Shown here piece after piece: positions 47,259 through 59,447 of a stretch of DNA of 64,000 nucleotides; the first letter of the stretch is position 1; the number at the start of each line of letters is the position of its first letter. The stretch lies in NCBI GenBank assembly GCA_029817715.1, contig JARUPY010000389.1, positions 1-64,000 on the forward strand, in the 5' to 3' direction. Made by a program: the position numbers and the translations under genes. This DNA is from Melastoma dodecandrum (Eukaryota; Streptophyta; Magnoliopsida; Myrtales; Melastomataceae). The notes under the pieces were generated by a model. That model was not told the origin of the DNA. It saw nothing but the letters and a program-made list of their open reading frames with translations, and ran no database searches.

Positions 47259-49872
47259 GAAAACACCGCAGAACAAAGCCGCTTTCCCCAACAGCTGCTG
47301 TATCTGCGATGCAGATGCGTTGTCCATCACCTGCAGAGAGAAATAAATCCCCCACCCCCAAAAGAAGCATCTACATCAGAAAGAGCCACTAAAGAAAGAA
47401 ACACAGCACCATATCTGCGGTTATGCATGCATGCCCTCCCTCTGCTTACCGAAATGGCTCTGCATGGCATGAACCCTTGTGCCATGACCTGCCCTCCTTC
47501 CTGTTCTCCAGGAAGCTCAGCATTTCCTGTTTCCTTGCAGACCAGGACGAATGGTTATGTCGCTAACCGCATGACAACGACCCCCAGGTCAATGATTAAC
47601 ATAATCGCAGCTCATCGCTTACCTGTCCCATTCGATCCCAGTAACCTCGGCAGAGTGAGACGAAGACCAGAGTCTCGAACAATCCGTGCAGGTGGTTCAC
47701 TGTTGTGGCCACCTGCTTCTTCAGAGGCTGTATGCTTCCTCGCACAACAGATTCAATCGTCGTCCCTTTCAGTTATCTCTCAGAGACCTTAAGATGGTTG
47801 ATATCATCATAAATGGTTGAATATTTATGTGCAGCTGCAACTTTCCAAGTAGCTCATTGTTGTTACCCAATTTTTTTCACCAAAACAAAAAATTACTAAA
47901 ATAAAAAGGGATCAGGTAAAAAATATTTTGGTTCCTAATCATCAAATTTTAGAGGAAGAAGGGAACAAATAATCAAAAGGGGAAAAAAAAAATAATTAAA
48001 AAGTTATTTGAGGAGGTGACCTTCTACTTGTGGAAGGGGACGACAGAGAAAGTTTTTCTTAAGAATATCCAGACGGTTTTCTGATAATCTAGCACAAAGG
48101 TAGTACAGGAGTTAGTATCTAACCCTTTGCCGAGCCGAGTTTGTGTTTTGGTTTTGTATTAATCCAGGTGTTTTCGACCTTTTGCGGAGATAATTTCGCT
48201 TTTGTTGGGATAGCATGCTACTCTTCTCGAGTAATCCGTATCAGGTAACATCGTTCTTTTTCATGAGTTTGAGATTTCTTCAATGGTATTGTTTATCGTT
48301 TCTCTCCCTCTATTACAGGAAAGTTGAAGCAAATAATAATACGTTCCCAGATCTATTGTCCATCCGCATCTGAATGAGGGAACATCATCGCGGCGGTATG
48401 AGTTAGAGGAAAGCCGCACCACGCTTTGAGTCAGCCGCGATCTCCAACTTAGACGCCATTCAACCTCCATACTGACCGGGCCGCAGCAAATCGTCAACAA
48501 CCGTCCCAACTATTCCACAGTGGCATCCTTATCCTGGGAGATTCAACCAGAAGACTTCCTGCTCCTTGTCAACTTGCAGCAATCGGTGTTCCTTCTCCAA
48601 AGATCCCTAACAACTCTGACGTTCCTCCTGTCGCGTACAAAAAAAAAAAACCACAGTGCTCGACCAAATTCCTGCGCTGCACAACCAGAGTCGGACAACC
48701 AGCCCCCGCTTCAACTCATTGGCGTGCGTGCGCCTCCCCATAGTGCAGCCTGAGGCCTAATCTGATGTTGCATCCTCTCCATCTTCCGGTGACCACAAGA
48801 ATGATTGCAGCCGCACCAGCATCCAACATCGGTGATTCCGACCAGAGAAACAGAAACCCGATGTCGTACCGGCGATCGTTTTCTCGCCTCTTGTATCACA
48901 GCCTCCCAAGGTGCCATGTCGCCTCTTAGTCGGCGCCCCGACAACAACCCCTCTACCCTTCCTGTTCTCCCTCGCCGCCAAAGTCATCCGGACCCAGTCG
49001 ATTTGCCATCCCTCCAGCGCTAGCACCGGAGCTTTCTTTTCAAGCTCCAAAATAAAATCGAACATTGAAAATACACGATACAGACATCCTTTTTTTGTGA
49101 GGTATGCGATTTAGAAATCCCTAATTCTCAAACTTTAACGAATCTATGTAGTTTTTTCTAACTTAAACTTAAAATAAAGTTAGCGGCGACTTCAACACGT
49201 TTTCAAAATTCGAAGTCTTATAATCAAGAAATGATATCCATTTTAAATGGAACCGGAAAGTGTATCCACTCATGCTTGGGCTCCCGATGGAATCTTGATC
49301 ATGCACATTTTTGGTACTTCAAAGTAAAGTAGACCTTGTCAAGTGCAGCTTGTATGTTCAGCCCAGAAGGTACAGTTGATGCATATTTCTCGGAGCCGTG
49401 GGCACTCATATGTGGCAGAACACCATTGGTTCTCCCAACCCGTGCGCTGTTTAACTCCAAGCTGGCAATGGAAACAGATGACTCCCCTGTATAATCACTC
49501 AGTCGGAGGGAATATCTTCCGCTGGCATTGACTGAAATCTCCCCTTATGTCCCCAAATCAGTCCATTGATGAACTTACATCTGAAAATGTGAAGCCACTC
49601 GTATGCAGGTTCGCAACAGTGAATTCGTTGGTTGAGGAGGGTGTTTTCCATTGGGAACTCTCATCCTGAAGCGATGAATCCAGCGAGTACTGCCTGCTAG
49701 AAGTTTCCCCTTCTGAATCCATCGCCATATCACCCTCAGAGGCCGAGCGACTTTCTTCATCATCGTCGTGTACATTCCTGGAGATAGGCAATGCACTCGC
49801 CGGAAGGTGCCCACTGTGAAATTTCGATGTGGGTGGCGGCCCAAGTCCGCGACATCCATGCCATGTGCCCAT
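47259..49872 (-). pseudogene. Remnant of a conserved plant gene of unknown function
   Basis: The minus strand holds exons from both ends of one protein, as I recall the family, but not its middle. The N-terminal exon (49872 to about 49567) starts MGTWHGCRGLGPPPTSK, has HLPASALPISR, an acidic DDDEESRSASEGDMA stretch and RQYSLDSS, and ends at a GATGTAAGT donor. A second open block (about 49530-49300) has GRYSLRLSDYTGESSVSIAS. The C-terminal exons are about 47790-47631 (SIQPLKKQVATTVNHLHGLFE and FVSLCRGYWDRMGQ, donor GTAAGC), about 47550-47480 (MLSFLENRKEGRSWHKGS) and 47342-47259 (ASASQIQQLLGKA). The reading then hits TAG and the usual C-terminal tail is missing. The 1.5 kb between the two ends shows no matching exons and looks foreign. 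The family name is unknown to me; a truncated or interrupted copy is likely. Confidence 0.55.
47850..49290. other. Non-coding or inserted DNA inside the gene remnant
   Basis: The stretch contains short ORFs on both strands (for example 48757-49065 minus) without recognised similarity, and an A run at 48639-48650. It occupies the place where middle exons of the surrounding gene should be. It may be an insertion; I could not find terminal repeats or a target duplication. Confidence 0.35.
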
Positions 49873-50614
49873 TATTGGATCAATTCTAGTCTGCTGATTT
49901 CAACTTGGGAAATGCCTGTCCTTCCGACAGAAAACAAGCATCCACATTGGAACAATTTCAGTAAAAAGAAGCGTTCAATTAAAAAGAAATGTCCAATGAG
50001 AACTTTTGGCCGGGAATCTCCCAAACTCGACACTTTGATCATAACGCTTAACAGCATCTGAAACGCCCCAAATTCTCTAGGACGGTCTGAATGCAGCCAA
50101 ACCCAAAACAGTAACAAACTTTACAAAAAGGAAGAAAACAGAACAGCAGGACGGATCAACGACATGCGGAGAGAAGCAAGAAACCCCTCGCTGCAGGAAC
50201 CAGGCTTCACCAAACAAGACGTCTCACCTCGTTCGACCACCTCACGGCACTGTCGTCCAGTCCTCCGGTAAACATGCCGCCAGACAACTGCGGACGGAAT
50301 CAGCCGCAACCCAAAGAAAGCCACCGACTTTGACCCTCAGATCCCGAGGACAACAAACCAAGGGGGTCCGAACAGGGGATCAGCACGATTTCATCGGGAA
50401 GAGGAGAGGATGCCCCTTCACGGGTCTGGACGAATCCCGGCAACCGTAAAAAGGTAGGGCGGAAAAAAATAGGGGCAATGCAAGTGCCCAAGTTTACTCA
50501 AGCAGCGGGGCTTTCTTTCCTTCTTTTGAAGTACAATGTTTTTGTCGCTGAAGGAAGGAACGGGAAAAAGTTTAGATCACTCGCCCCATCAGACTTGTGT
50601 GTTATTGTTTTCTT
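49873..50614. other. 5' flank of the gene remnant
   Basis: Probably promoter and 5' UTR of the minus-strand remnant gene. No other gene is supported. Confidence 0.4.
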
Positions 50615-50623
50615 TTTTAAATA

Positions 50624-51556
50624 GGTAAAATATCGGATTTTGGCCTTAATTATCATACTATTTTTACCTGTGGCCATAATTTTTTTTTACTTATGGTCAT
50701 AACTATGACATTGATTTTGTTTATGGCATCGGCATGACGCCGTTTGTGGATCTTACCTACGTGGACTAACGGCTAAACTCGTGACAACAAACGTGGTCAT
50801 CCTGTCTTTTAGAAAAAAGGCAAAATATCGGATTTTGGCCCAAATTATCGGGCTATTTTCATTTGCGGCAACGACTTTATTTTTTTTAATTTATGGCCAT
50901 AACTATGACATTGATTTTGTTTATGCCATCGATGTAACGCCGTCGATGGATCTTACCTACGTGGATTAACGGCTGAACTCTCGTGAGAACGTGGCAATAA
51001 ATGTGGCCATCTTGTCTTTAAAAAAAAAACCAAATTAATAAAAACCATAAATCCCCTCCCCAGATGTTCATGACCCTCCTTAATCTTGCTGCCTACTGCA
51101 CAACCAAACCTTTCGTGGCCTTGCAACCCCAGCAGTAGCATCGCATGTTCAAGGTGAGAGGTTCTTCGCTTGGATGGTGATGGGCATCCTGTTCTGTGAA
51201 TTTATTCCCCCTCTCCCCGACGGTTCTTCTATATGGGACATCGAGGCCATAAACAAAATCAATGTCATTGTTATGACTATAAATTAAAAAATAAATAAAT
51301 TTGTGGTCGCAGATGAAAATAGCCCGATAATTGGGGCCAAAATCCGATATTTTGTCTTTTTTCTAAAAGACAGGATGGACACGTTTGTTGTCACGAGTTC
51401 AGCCGTTAGTCCACGTAGGTAAGATCCACCAACGACGTTACGTCGAGGCCATAAACAAAATTAATGTCATAGTTATGGCCATAAATAAAAAAAAATAAGG
51501 TTGTGACCGCAGATGAAAATAGCCCGATAATTGGGGCCAAAATTCGATATTTTGCC
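50624..51556. mobile_element. Foldback Mutator-like element with 9-bp target duplication
   Basis: A perfect 9-bp direct repeat TTTTAAATA (50615-50623 and 51557-51565) flanks a 933-bp element whose ends are GGTAAAATATCGGATTTTGGCC and, inverted, GGCAAAATATCGAATTTTGGCC (given here as matching 22-mers differing at two sites; key cores AAAATATCG and TTTTGGCC). Nine-base duplications are typical of Mutator elements. Each arm contains two direct copies of an about 190-bp unit (left at 50624 and about 50818; right ending about 51350 and 51556), so the whole element can fold into one long hairpin. The centre (about 51031-51240) is unique. No transposase. Confidence 0.85.
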
Positions 51557-52396
51557 TTTTAAATATCGACTTTTACGCTAACTTTTTTTCGAATTTTTGT
51601 TTATGGTCAGACCTTAAAATTTTTTTTTATATCTTTAAATTAATACTTTGAATTTTTGGCATTTTTTAAAAATCTTTAATTTGCCGTTACCAAATGTTAT
51701 AATTATCAAACAAAATATCAATTCGTGGTTTCAACTTTTTGTCAACTTTCTTCTGTGGCCTAAGTTTTGAAATTTTTTTTCATAGTCTTAAATTAATATT
51801 TTGAATCCATTATGGCCTTATTCTAAGACGACTTCAATATCATATCTCATCGACACAACTCATATGACATTTAAGCATACACTTTCAATATCACACTTCT
51901 CCACATGGATAACAGTAAAAGATTTCGAAAATAAACATTTCCAACGAAAAAATATCATACTCATCGACTAACAACCTTTCAGGATGAATGACGAAGAAAA
52001 CATCTCGTGTTTTGCTTTTACTTTCGGGACGTGAACACAACAATGACTATGCCTGCTTGCAGATATGCTATTAAAATATGTCGCGTCATAGTCTTCAACA
52101 AATCGTAGATTCAAGTAATGTCGTAAATGATTCAAAATATTGATTTAGGGCTATAAAAGAAATATTTCAAAGTTTAGGCCACAAAAGAAAGTCGATAAAA
52201 AGTTAGAGTTATAAATCGATATTTTATCGGATGTTACGATATTCAGTGACGATAAATTGTAGATTTGGTTAACGCTGTTTAAATAAGGCCATAAAAGATT
52301 TAAAATATCGATTTAAGACCATAAAAAAAGATTTTAAAGGTCCAGCTATAAACAAAAGTTTGAAAAATGGTCGTGCCACAAATTGATATTTTGTTT
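51557..52396. mobile_element. Second foldback element with the same doubled-arm design
   Basis: Immediately right of the first element. The left arm (51560-51830) has two units starting near AAATATCGACTTT and CAAAATATCAATTCGTGG; the right arm (52127-52396) carries their inverted partners, ending CAAATTGATATTTTG. Shared blocks include TTTTTGTTTATGG(T/C) and TTTCTT(C/T)TGTGGCCTAA. The first element's target site TTTTAAATA falls at the left tip of this one, so the first seems to have inserted into the end of the second. No coding capacity; target duplication not identifiable. Confidence 0.7.
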
Positions 52397-54350
52397 TTTT
52401 TTTCCTTCTTCCGACGAGTGACAAACTGTGTCGAGAAAGTAGTTTTAAAATTTTTCAAACAATTAATTGAAATGAGAGGTATTAACTCCGAATTAGGGCA
52501 AAATGCTGAAGTTATCAACTTGGATTTCGTTAAGAAAGAAAAATAGAAATCAAAGTTGTAAATCCCGATTTCAACGTGGTATTTGTCGAGTTTTAAAACT
52601 ACCAACGACTAACTTTATTTTGAAACAAACACTTTCAAAAATGAAGATGGAGCAGTAAATCACTTCGAGTAAAGAGGCAATATCCTACTACAAAAAAAAA
52701 AAAAAACAAAAGAGGCAATATTGGGTGGGTGGCGGGTTTTGGAGGGGTTGTAGTTTGGTGGTTCAAAGGGGACGATGGACCTTGTCGTACTCTTAATTGT
52801 AACATTACATTTTTGGGTGATGGCATGGCCCAATTGGGGATGTTATTGGAGTAAAGGGTGGGCAGTCCAACCTTTAAGGTGGCCCACGGCCTACCGAACC
52901 AAAAATCTACACCCAAAAACATAATCATTTAAGTTTAATAACACCCAAAATATTCACGAAAGCTTCCTTCCAGATTCTTCCGAGATCCTTTTTCTTAAAA
53001 ATATTCACATCATTTAATTATTTTATATGTAAAAGAGTGGAAAAACGTGCTTCTGAAGGGGTAGATAGATATGATATGTTTTATAATAACTCGATTTACT
53101 CAGCCAAATCAACCACGTACATATACATAGCGGTAGGACACGATAAGGCCATTTTACTCGTTTTCATCATTTAATTTAAAATACACCTGACTTACTTAAA
53201 CACGTGATTTTACCCCATCACTCTTAACCTACAATCGGGTATAAAAGTTAATCTAATTAAAGAAATTATTCGTGAAAAAATTCGAACCCCTCAAGTTCAA
53301 CATATAAGCCGAACGGGATTCACTTTATAATCATTTGATAATAGAGAATTGTTCCATTGACCTTATATGTTAGTGTATGACGTATTTTATTTCTATCGTG
53401 GGGCTTGGGCTTTGGATTTGTAATGTTTTTAATGCCTCCCCTCAAACCGAGGGGAGCCAGCAAATTTAGCTTAGACGGGTCAAATTGAACTTTCTATAAG
53501 TTTGGGGAGAAATTAAAATAACAATGGACAAAATTAAAAAGATTTAGAAGGTAATTTGTAATTTTTTTTTTTTAAATTCGGGGGTCATGGCCATCTCGGG
53601 TCCCCTGTCTCCACCGCTATCAGAGCCATATTACATCTGCCATGTGAAATTTTGTGTTGGGTTTCTTTACCTAAAAAGCTTATATACCTTGGCGCAGGCT
53701 TGTTTCTATCGGTATGAGATTAAGTTTTTCTCACATTGTTGAAACATAACTTGACGAGTTACAATCCGAATTCAACGAGCTAGTCGGCAAACATCAACTT
53801 TCAAAATCCTTGATGTAGTCGATGGAACATATATAACCTTGATTTGTCATTTGTGGCAAACCCTTCCCCTTCTTCTTTCCTGGAAAACTTGCGTGGAAGT
53901 CGCAACATTTTACGGTCTAAATTTGTCTCCGGGGTTCTCTAAATTATATACCACCAGACACTCCTTCCACCTTCACTCGCCAAGGAACAAATTGAAGTCG
54001 TGTCAACCTATTGAATCGAATGGCTTTCTACTATTCATGATGATAGAGGGGGGGGGGGGGGGGGATCAATTGGGATGAAAAGTCCCAAGAGCTTGACGTC
54101 CTTGGGAATATTATCGTCCACACGTGATACACACACATATTTATGTTAGTACGAATTTTATTTCGTTAATGAAATATTTATGGGTCGCCATCTTTATCTT
54201 TGTCGGGCATAAGTTCGTCGTACAGAGAAAGAGCGAAGTGGGGTTACCCCTTTCCCCCGCCCCCAATTTTGTAATCCCCGTGTGTCCGAAGGCAACCACT
54301 CCCCCCCTCCCTATTCCTTTTTCCCCTCTACTCTCTCTTTGTTCGACCAG
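52397..54350. other. Intergenic region before the PHD gene
   Basis: AT-rich DNA with an A run near 52690 and a G run at 54049-54063. No supported gene or bounded repeat. The last 100 bp are probably the leader of the PHD gene. Confidence 0.5.
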
Positions 54351-54986
54351 ATGGTCCAGTCAGGCGATATCGACACGCGGCCTGAGTGCTGCATGTGCGG
54401 CGATTCCGGCCTCCCCCACGAGCTATACCGTTGCAGGGTTTGCCTCTTCCGATCACAGCACAGGTAAAGGAGCGCCCCCTAACGCCGTGGATCCGGTGAG
54501 TTATCGTCCCCAAATCTCGTAGAGGTTTTATTTTCTCCCGTCATCGGCAGATACTGTAGCAATCAGTACCCTAGAGCCGACAACGGGACGTACCAAGTAT
54601 GCAACTGGTGTCTGATTCCCACGGGGGAAGGTCCAAGTGATCCTATGAAGAAGGCGGCGGGGAATAACTCTTCGGATTCGATCTCTTCCCGTTATAAGAC
54701 CCCCGAGAGCATACAGGATGACGATGGCCACAACGAGAGACTGAGGAAGGGTACTATTTCAGGTTTGGACTCAAGGAACGGGCCTGACTGTCACAGTAAC
54801 GGTAACGGAAGGGTAAAGAATGCAGGCAAGGCGCAGGCGACAACACCCAGAAAGCAGATCATCACTAAGGGGACGATGGAGGAGACGCTCAGGAGGATGA
54901 AGCCGGAGACGGAGAACCGTCAGGGCAGGCCAGTGATTAGGAATAAGGTCAGGAGGTATAAGCTTCTGCATGAGGTCTCGTGTTAA
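54351..54986 (+). CDS. Small PHD-type zinc finger protein
   Basis: A 182-aa plant protein of the RING/FYVE/PHD-like family. Exon 1 is 54351-54463 (donor CAG|GTAAAG), exon 2 54551-54986 (acceptor GGCAG|ATAC), with the junction in an Arg codon. The first 60 residues form the finger: ECCMCGDSGLPHELYRC, CLFRSQHRYCSNQYP and VCNWCL, giving the Cys-rich Cys4-His-Cys3 pattern. A Ser-rich then basic linker follows. The tail GTMEETLRRMKPETENRQGR then RNKVRRYKLLHEVSC matches the conserved C-terminal basic helix of the family. An upstream in-frame ATG at 54282 would add 23 residues; I prefer 54351 because the family starts directly before the finger. The biochemical role is not established; a chromatin-reader function is only inferred. 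The frame is intact. Confidence 0.88.
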
Positions 54987-55969
54987 TCCCCGGTATCTTT
55001 TACTCATCCGTAAATTACATCTTGGAACCCTTTTTACACTCTGGAATATGATCGGGAAACTTAACTCCGTGATCTCCGTAAGAAGCTGATCGTCGTCCCG
55101 GACTCGATATTTTTGGACGAATATTTTTGGGAATTTGACTACGTGTACGGGAGATGTTAATCTTTTTTAGTTTTGTGGTGACGTTTGATTCGTCTAATCG
55201 GAAACATCACCTTCTATTATTACAACATCTTCCCACCAATCAATCACGTATAGAACCGCGTCGGAAGGGATTAACGTAATTGCCTCCACCCCCACCCCGC
55301 TTACACACACCTCATAATGGGGGCCAGGCCCAAATGATTACTTGGGCGCAAAGGGCCGTTCTGCCCGACGTGGAATGTACTCGGCGCTGTTTCTTGGTTT
55401 TCGCATTACTTCCTCCTACGACACATTGGTACGGACGAGTCCAAGAACATAAGGAAGAGGGTGTTTGAGGAATGGGACCCGTTCGAGCCGAATTAACTAA
55501 CGTAGCTAAAAGCATTAACCCTAGACCAGAACAATGGGACTTACATACCAGAAATGAAAGAAAATGCAACAAAGACGGCTTTCCTATTTTTGAAGAACCC
55601 CTCGATTCTCTAAAAAATGGACAGGGGGGCAAATTTTGGAGCTCCATCCTTTTGCAGGTTAAAAATTGTACCTGGGATGACGAGCTGCCATGTGCATTTC
55701 CCCTATTGATGAATAAAAATACATTCAATGAATCTCTTCTAGGCCAGCGAGAGGAACACGTGGACATTTATATATATACATGAGATACAAAACTCGTTGT
55801 AATATAATACAGAAAGAAAAAGGCAAATGAGATAGATTATGAAATGATATGATGCGGTGTGTCAGAGAATCATGACGAAAAAGAATGGGATGGCGTGGGG
55901 GGGCATCATCGAGTTGTAGAGACATCCATATCTCATCCCGAAGAAGATAAAATCCCACGTGAGATTAAA
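54987..55969. other. Intergenic region, 3' of the PHD gene
   Basis: 3' UTR-like sequence then unassigned DNA. Short ORFs at 55312-55783 on both strands overlap each other and show no recognised domain. Confidence 0.45.
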
Positions 55970-56755
55970 TTATTTTTCGTGTTTTGTAAATTTTTTCATA
56001 TATTTTTATAAAATTTTTTAAATTCATGACAAATTTTGTGTTTTTCAAAATTATTACCGTTAGTACATGTACATTTGTATGAAACATATTTCAAATGTTT
56101 ATAAATGTTCGTATATTTTTACGAAGCCTCTAGACTCGTAATGAAAATATTTCATGAAACAAAAAAGGGAGTAACTCTTATTCCTCATGAATATTTAATA
56201 AATAGTAAAATCGTTTCGTAAATCTACAGTAATTTACGAAAATATTTCTTAAAAATGTACGAAAAATTTTCGTAATTTATGTACCTCGGAGTACGATTAA
56301 AAAATTACGAAAATTTCAAAAATTTACGAAATTTTTCATATAATTTTACGAAATTTTTTCATAAATTACTGTAGATTTACGAACCTGATCACTGTGTATT
56401 AACTATTCATTGGGATTTTTCTTAATGTACTCAAAAAATAATTATTTCTGTTCGTACATTCTCACAAAGGCCATTACAAAATCTCGTAAAAGCCATATTT
56501 CTACGATCCATTACGAAAATTATTTAGCCTATTACGAAAACTTTTCGTAAAACTAAAAAATTTTATAATTTTACGAAATTATTACCGTCAGAATTTATTC
56601 ATTTTTACGAAACTCATTTCAAAATTTCATATAAAACTCTTATATTTTTTACAAATCTTTTACAAAAGTCTTTAAGCTCGTTACAAAAATTTTTTATAAA
56701 ATTTAAAAATTTCATAAAATTATACGAAAAAATTTTATAAAATGCAAAAAAAAAA
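55970..56755. repeat. AT-rich array of degenerate TTACGAAA / TTTCGTAA motifs
   Basis: Over about 780 bp the octamer TTACGAAA or its reverse complement, with one-base variants, occurs more than ten times on both strands, separated by A/T runs. Neighbouring motifs often face each other (for example ACGAAAAATTTTCGT near 56256), giving many short hairpins. There is no fixed period and no coding potential. Scattered copies occur also at 36.37-36.56 kb. Confidence 0.6.
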
Positions 56756-57511
56756 CTACTTAATCCTTTCGTGCCCGGGATTTCAGGCGCTTCGAGTCTG
56801 GTCCTTTTCCCGCGACTACCTCTGCGGAGCTGCAGCGCCCCTCTCCCTAACACCACATCCCATGCTATACAAGTATACCTTCTCTCCCAACTCTCCTCAT
56901 CCTTTTATGAGATGATTTTCCATGGCATCCATCCTCCCCTCTCCCACGTGTCAAAGGATTACCCTTCCCCCACCTCCTTTAATTACTACTTATCATCGCA
57001 CCTTTCACTTGTCAAATAATAAATATAAAAGAAAAAAAAAACATAGTCACGCGTTTGGGTTGTGTTTAGCATGGATGTTCTTTTACGTGTCTGATATTTT
57101 TGCCCCGCATGTTTGTAATTAGAATCTTGGGGTTGTTTCCTTTTGGTCTGTATTTGGATCGTGTATTTCCAAACCCAGAAATAATAATTCTCATTCCTTT
57201 TACATGCCCGCATATTGGTTCGCTGATGATGAAGAAGGATACGTAGCAACAACTCCCGGTGTAATCTTAAGATATATTTGCTGCTTTCCTCAAATGTAAT
57301 GATGATAAAGTTGGAGGCTTAGGGAAATGAGTTTATTTAATATAATGTTAGAGACTCAAAATGCGTTTATCATACAAATAACATAAAAAAAATTATCCTA
57401 GACCTAAATCCATGCAATAATCATTATATTTTTGGAGATGTAATTTTTTGTTGTTAACAGGTTGATTTAAATAAGATTGCATGATGGAAAAAGCAAGGGG
57501 AAGGTGAATGT
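56756..57511. other. Intergenic region
   Basis: No supported gene; ordinary mixed-composition DNA. Confidence 0.45.
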
Positions 57512-57519
57512 GTGAAAAC

Positions 57520-58657
57520 CAGTGTTGTTAAGTAGTAAGGCGCACCAAAGACGGCAAATTCTCCTTATCGTCGGAGGCGCAAGGCACAGTACTCAAGGTG
57601 CGCCTTTGTGATTAAAGTGCACATATAGAAAAATATGTAACACATACGATTTGTAATTGCATTAAATCCAAATCCAAGTTTAAAAGAGTTTAATTAATCT
57701 GTAATAAAATGGCATCAAAAGATCTCCATAACAAAATGATATCAAAAGATCCATAATAAAATGGCATCAAAAGATAACTAACAAAAAATCAAACTCATCA
57801 TCGCGAGTCTTGTCAACATAAGTGCAATCATCATAACCATTATCTCCATCCAAATCCCTTCAATCTCCTCATGGCCGATCATCAAGTAACCTCAAACTAG
57901 TTGAACCAGGTCATCCTCACAACTTTAGATCCTTCAAGAAGTTGTACTATGTCTCTTTTCACCGATTTGGGAGCTGCAGATGAATTCATTCATGAATATT
58001 GAAATAAAATAGATTGACATTTAGAACACCCTAGAAGATTAATTTCTTTCGAGCAACACCAATCACAGAGGACGGAGGACAATGAACATAAGGCACGAAG
58101 GCAATCTTGTGACAGCGTTAATGGATGAGCATATCAAAGAACCAACCAACAATAGCACAAATTCATAGATGCAATAACATTAAGGTTATCGCAAGTGTTG
58201 AACTAATTACTAAACATCTGCCACAAAATTTAATTCTTGTGCTAAAGGGTTGGGAAGGTGAGGGTAGGCAGGAGGTGGACTGACCCCACTGGCGAGGAGG
58301 AAGGGGAGGGCGGGGAGGAGGACGGGATTCCCTTGCTGGCGAGAAGGAAGAGGAGGGCCGAGGAGGAGAAGTGGACTGACCCAGCTGGTGACGTGCGGGA
58401 GAGGAAGAGGACGTGGGGCGGGACGAGAGGAGGAGGAGGACGCCGGGCGGGAGAGGAGGAGGAGGACAGGCAGAAATAATAAGGCAAAACTAAAACACCA
58501 GACCCCTTGTTGTCTTTAAGGGTACCTTATTTGCTCCTGGCGGCTGGCGCCCTAGGCGCGCCCGAGAGCCCGGGCTGAAGCGCGTGACTTTCCACGCCTT
58601 TGTAATGGCGCACGCCCGGGGACCTGTGGGGCATTTCGGCAGCGCCTAATAACACGG
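57520..58657. mobile_element. Short hAT element with 8-bp target duplication
   Basis: A perfect 8-bp direct repeat GTGAAAAC (57512-57519 and 58658-58665) flanks an 1,138-bp element. The ends are CAGTGTTGTTAAGTAGTAAG (left) and, inverted, CCGTGTTATTAGGCGCTG (right). These resemble the CAGTGTTGTCAAGG ends of the larger hAT at 38.3 kb, and both have GGCGC-rich subterminal DNA. The minus strand at 57900-57780 may encode the acidic tail of a transposase (DDRP then DLDGDNGYDD and KTRDDEFDFL). A 28-30-bp repeat with ATGGCATCAAAAGAT-like sequence occurs three times at 57707-57778. GGAGGAGG-rich DNA fills 58260-58470. Non-autonomous. Confidence 0.85.
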
Positions 58658-58665
58658 GTGAAAAC

Positions 58666-59447
58666 ACGAGGTTTGTACTGAAATAAGGCAAATTTTAAAA
58701 AATCGTTCTTTTTGTAAAGAAGAAAATTTTCAAAACCTACCTTTAAAACATTGAAAGTACGCAAAAAGCGTCATAGATCTTCAAGACGAGATTCTTTCTT
58801 ACCTTTTAAAAAAAGGTTTAATTTATTGAATTGTGCATTTTAAAAATGGGTTGTTCCTTTCTGGCTTTTCTGGCTTTTGGAAGATGAATTTTAAAAAATC
58901 GACAACATAGACGTAAATTTAACTGTACAAAAGCTCCCGAAAACATCTTTCCCCTGCCTTTCTCCATCTTTTCTACTGTGCACAGTAATTCTTCGGAGAA
59001 GCAATTTCGTTTCGTTCCTCTGAATAAAAACACCCGCAAGGGGGCCGAAAAATAGAGCTATCTCTCGTCTTAAGGTTTGTGTCTTAAATTTTAAAATTTT
59101 TGTTTCTTGACAACGACTTTCAAAACACAATTAAGAAATCCAAAATAATTTGAAAAAAAAAATCCTTCAATAGAAATTTTGAAACTTAATAACCGACAAA
59201 ATATGTCGTTTTGATCATAACAGAAGCCTTGATGTGGTTAAAGTCTTTGTTATATTCCCCTTCACATCCACCTGCTGCCTCGGATCTTCAACTCAATTCG
59301 AACATCCCCAACTCTCCCAAAATATTAAAGAAATTATAAAAAAAAAAAAATCAAGGGAAGAGAAAGAGTGGAGAGAAATAATTGAGGAATTTGGGGTGGG
59401 AATTGTAATTCGAGGATGAGCACGAAGAGGAGCAAGATGAGGAGGAG
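58666..59447. other. Upstream region of the ZF-HD gene
   Basis: AT-rich promoter-side DNA; no gene supported. An A run at 59338-59350 lies about 100 bp before the start codon. Confidence 0.45.
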
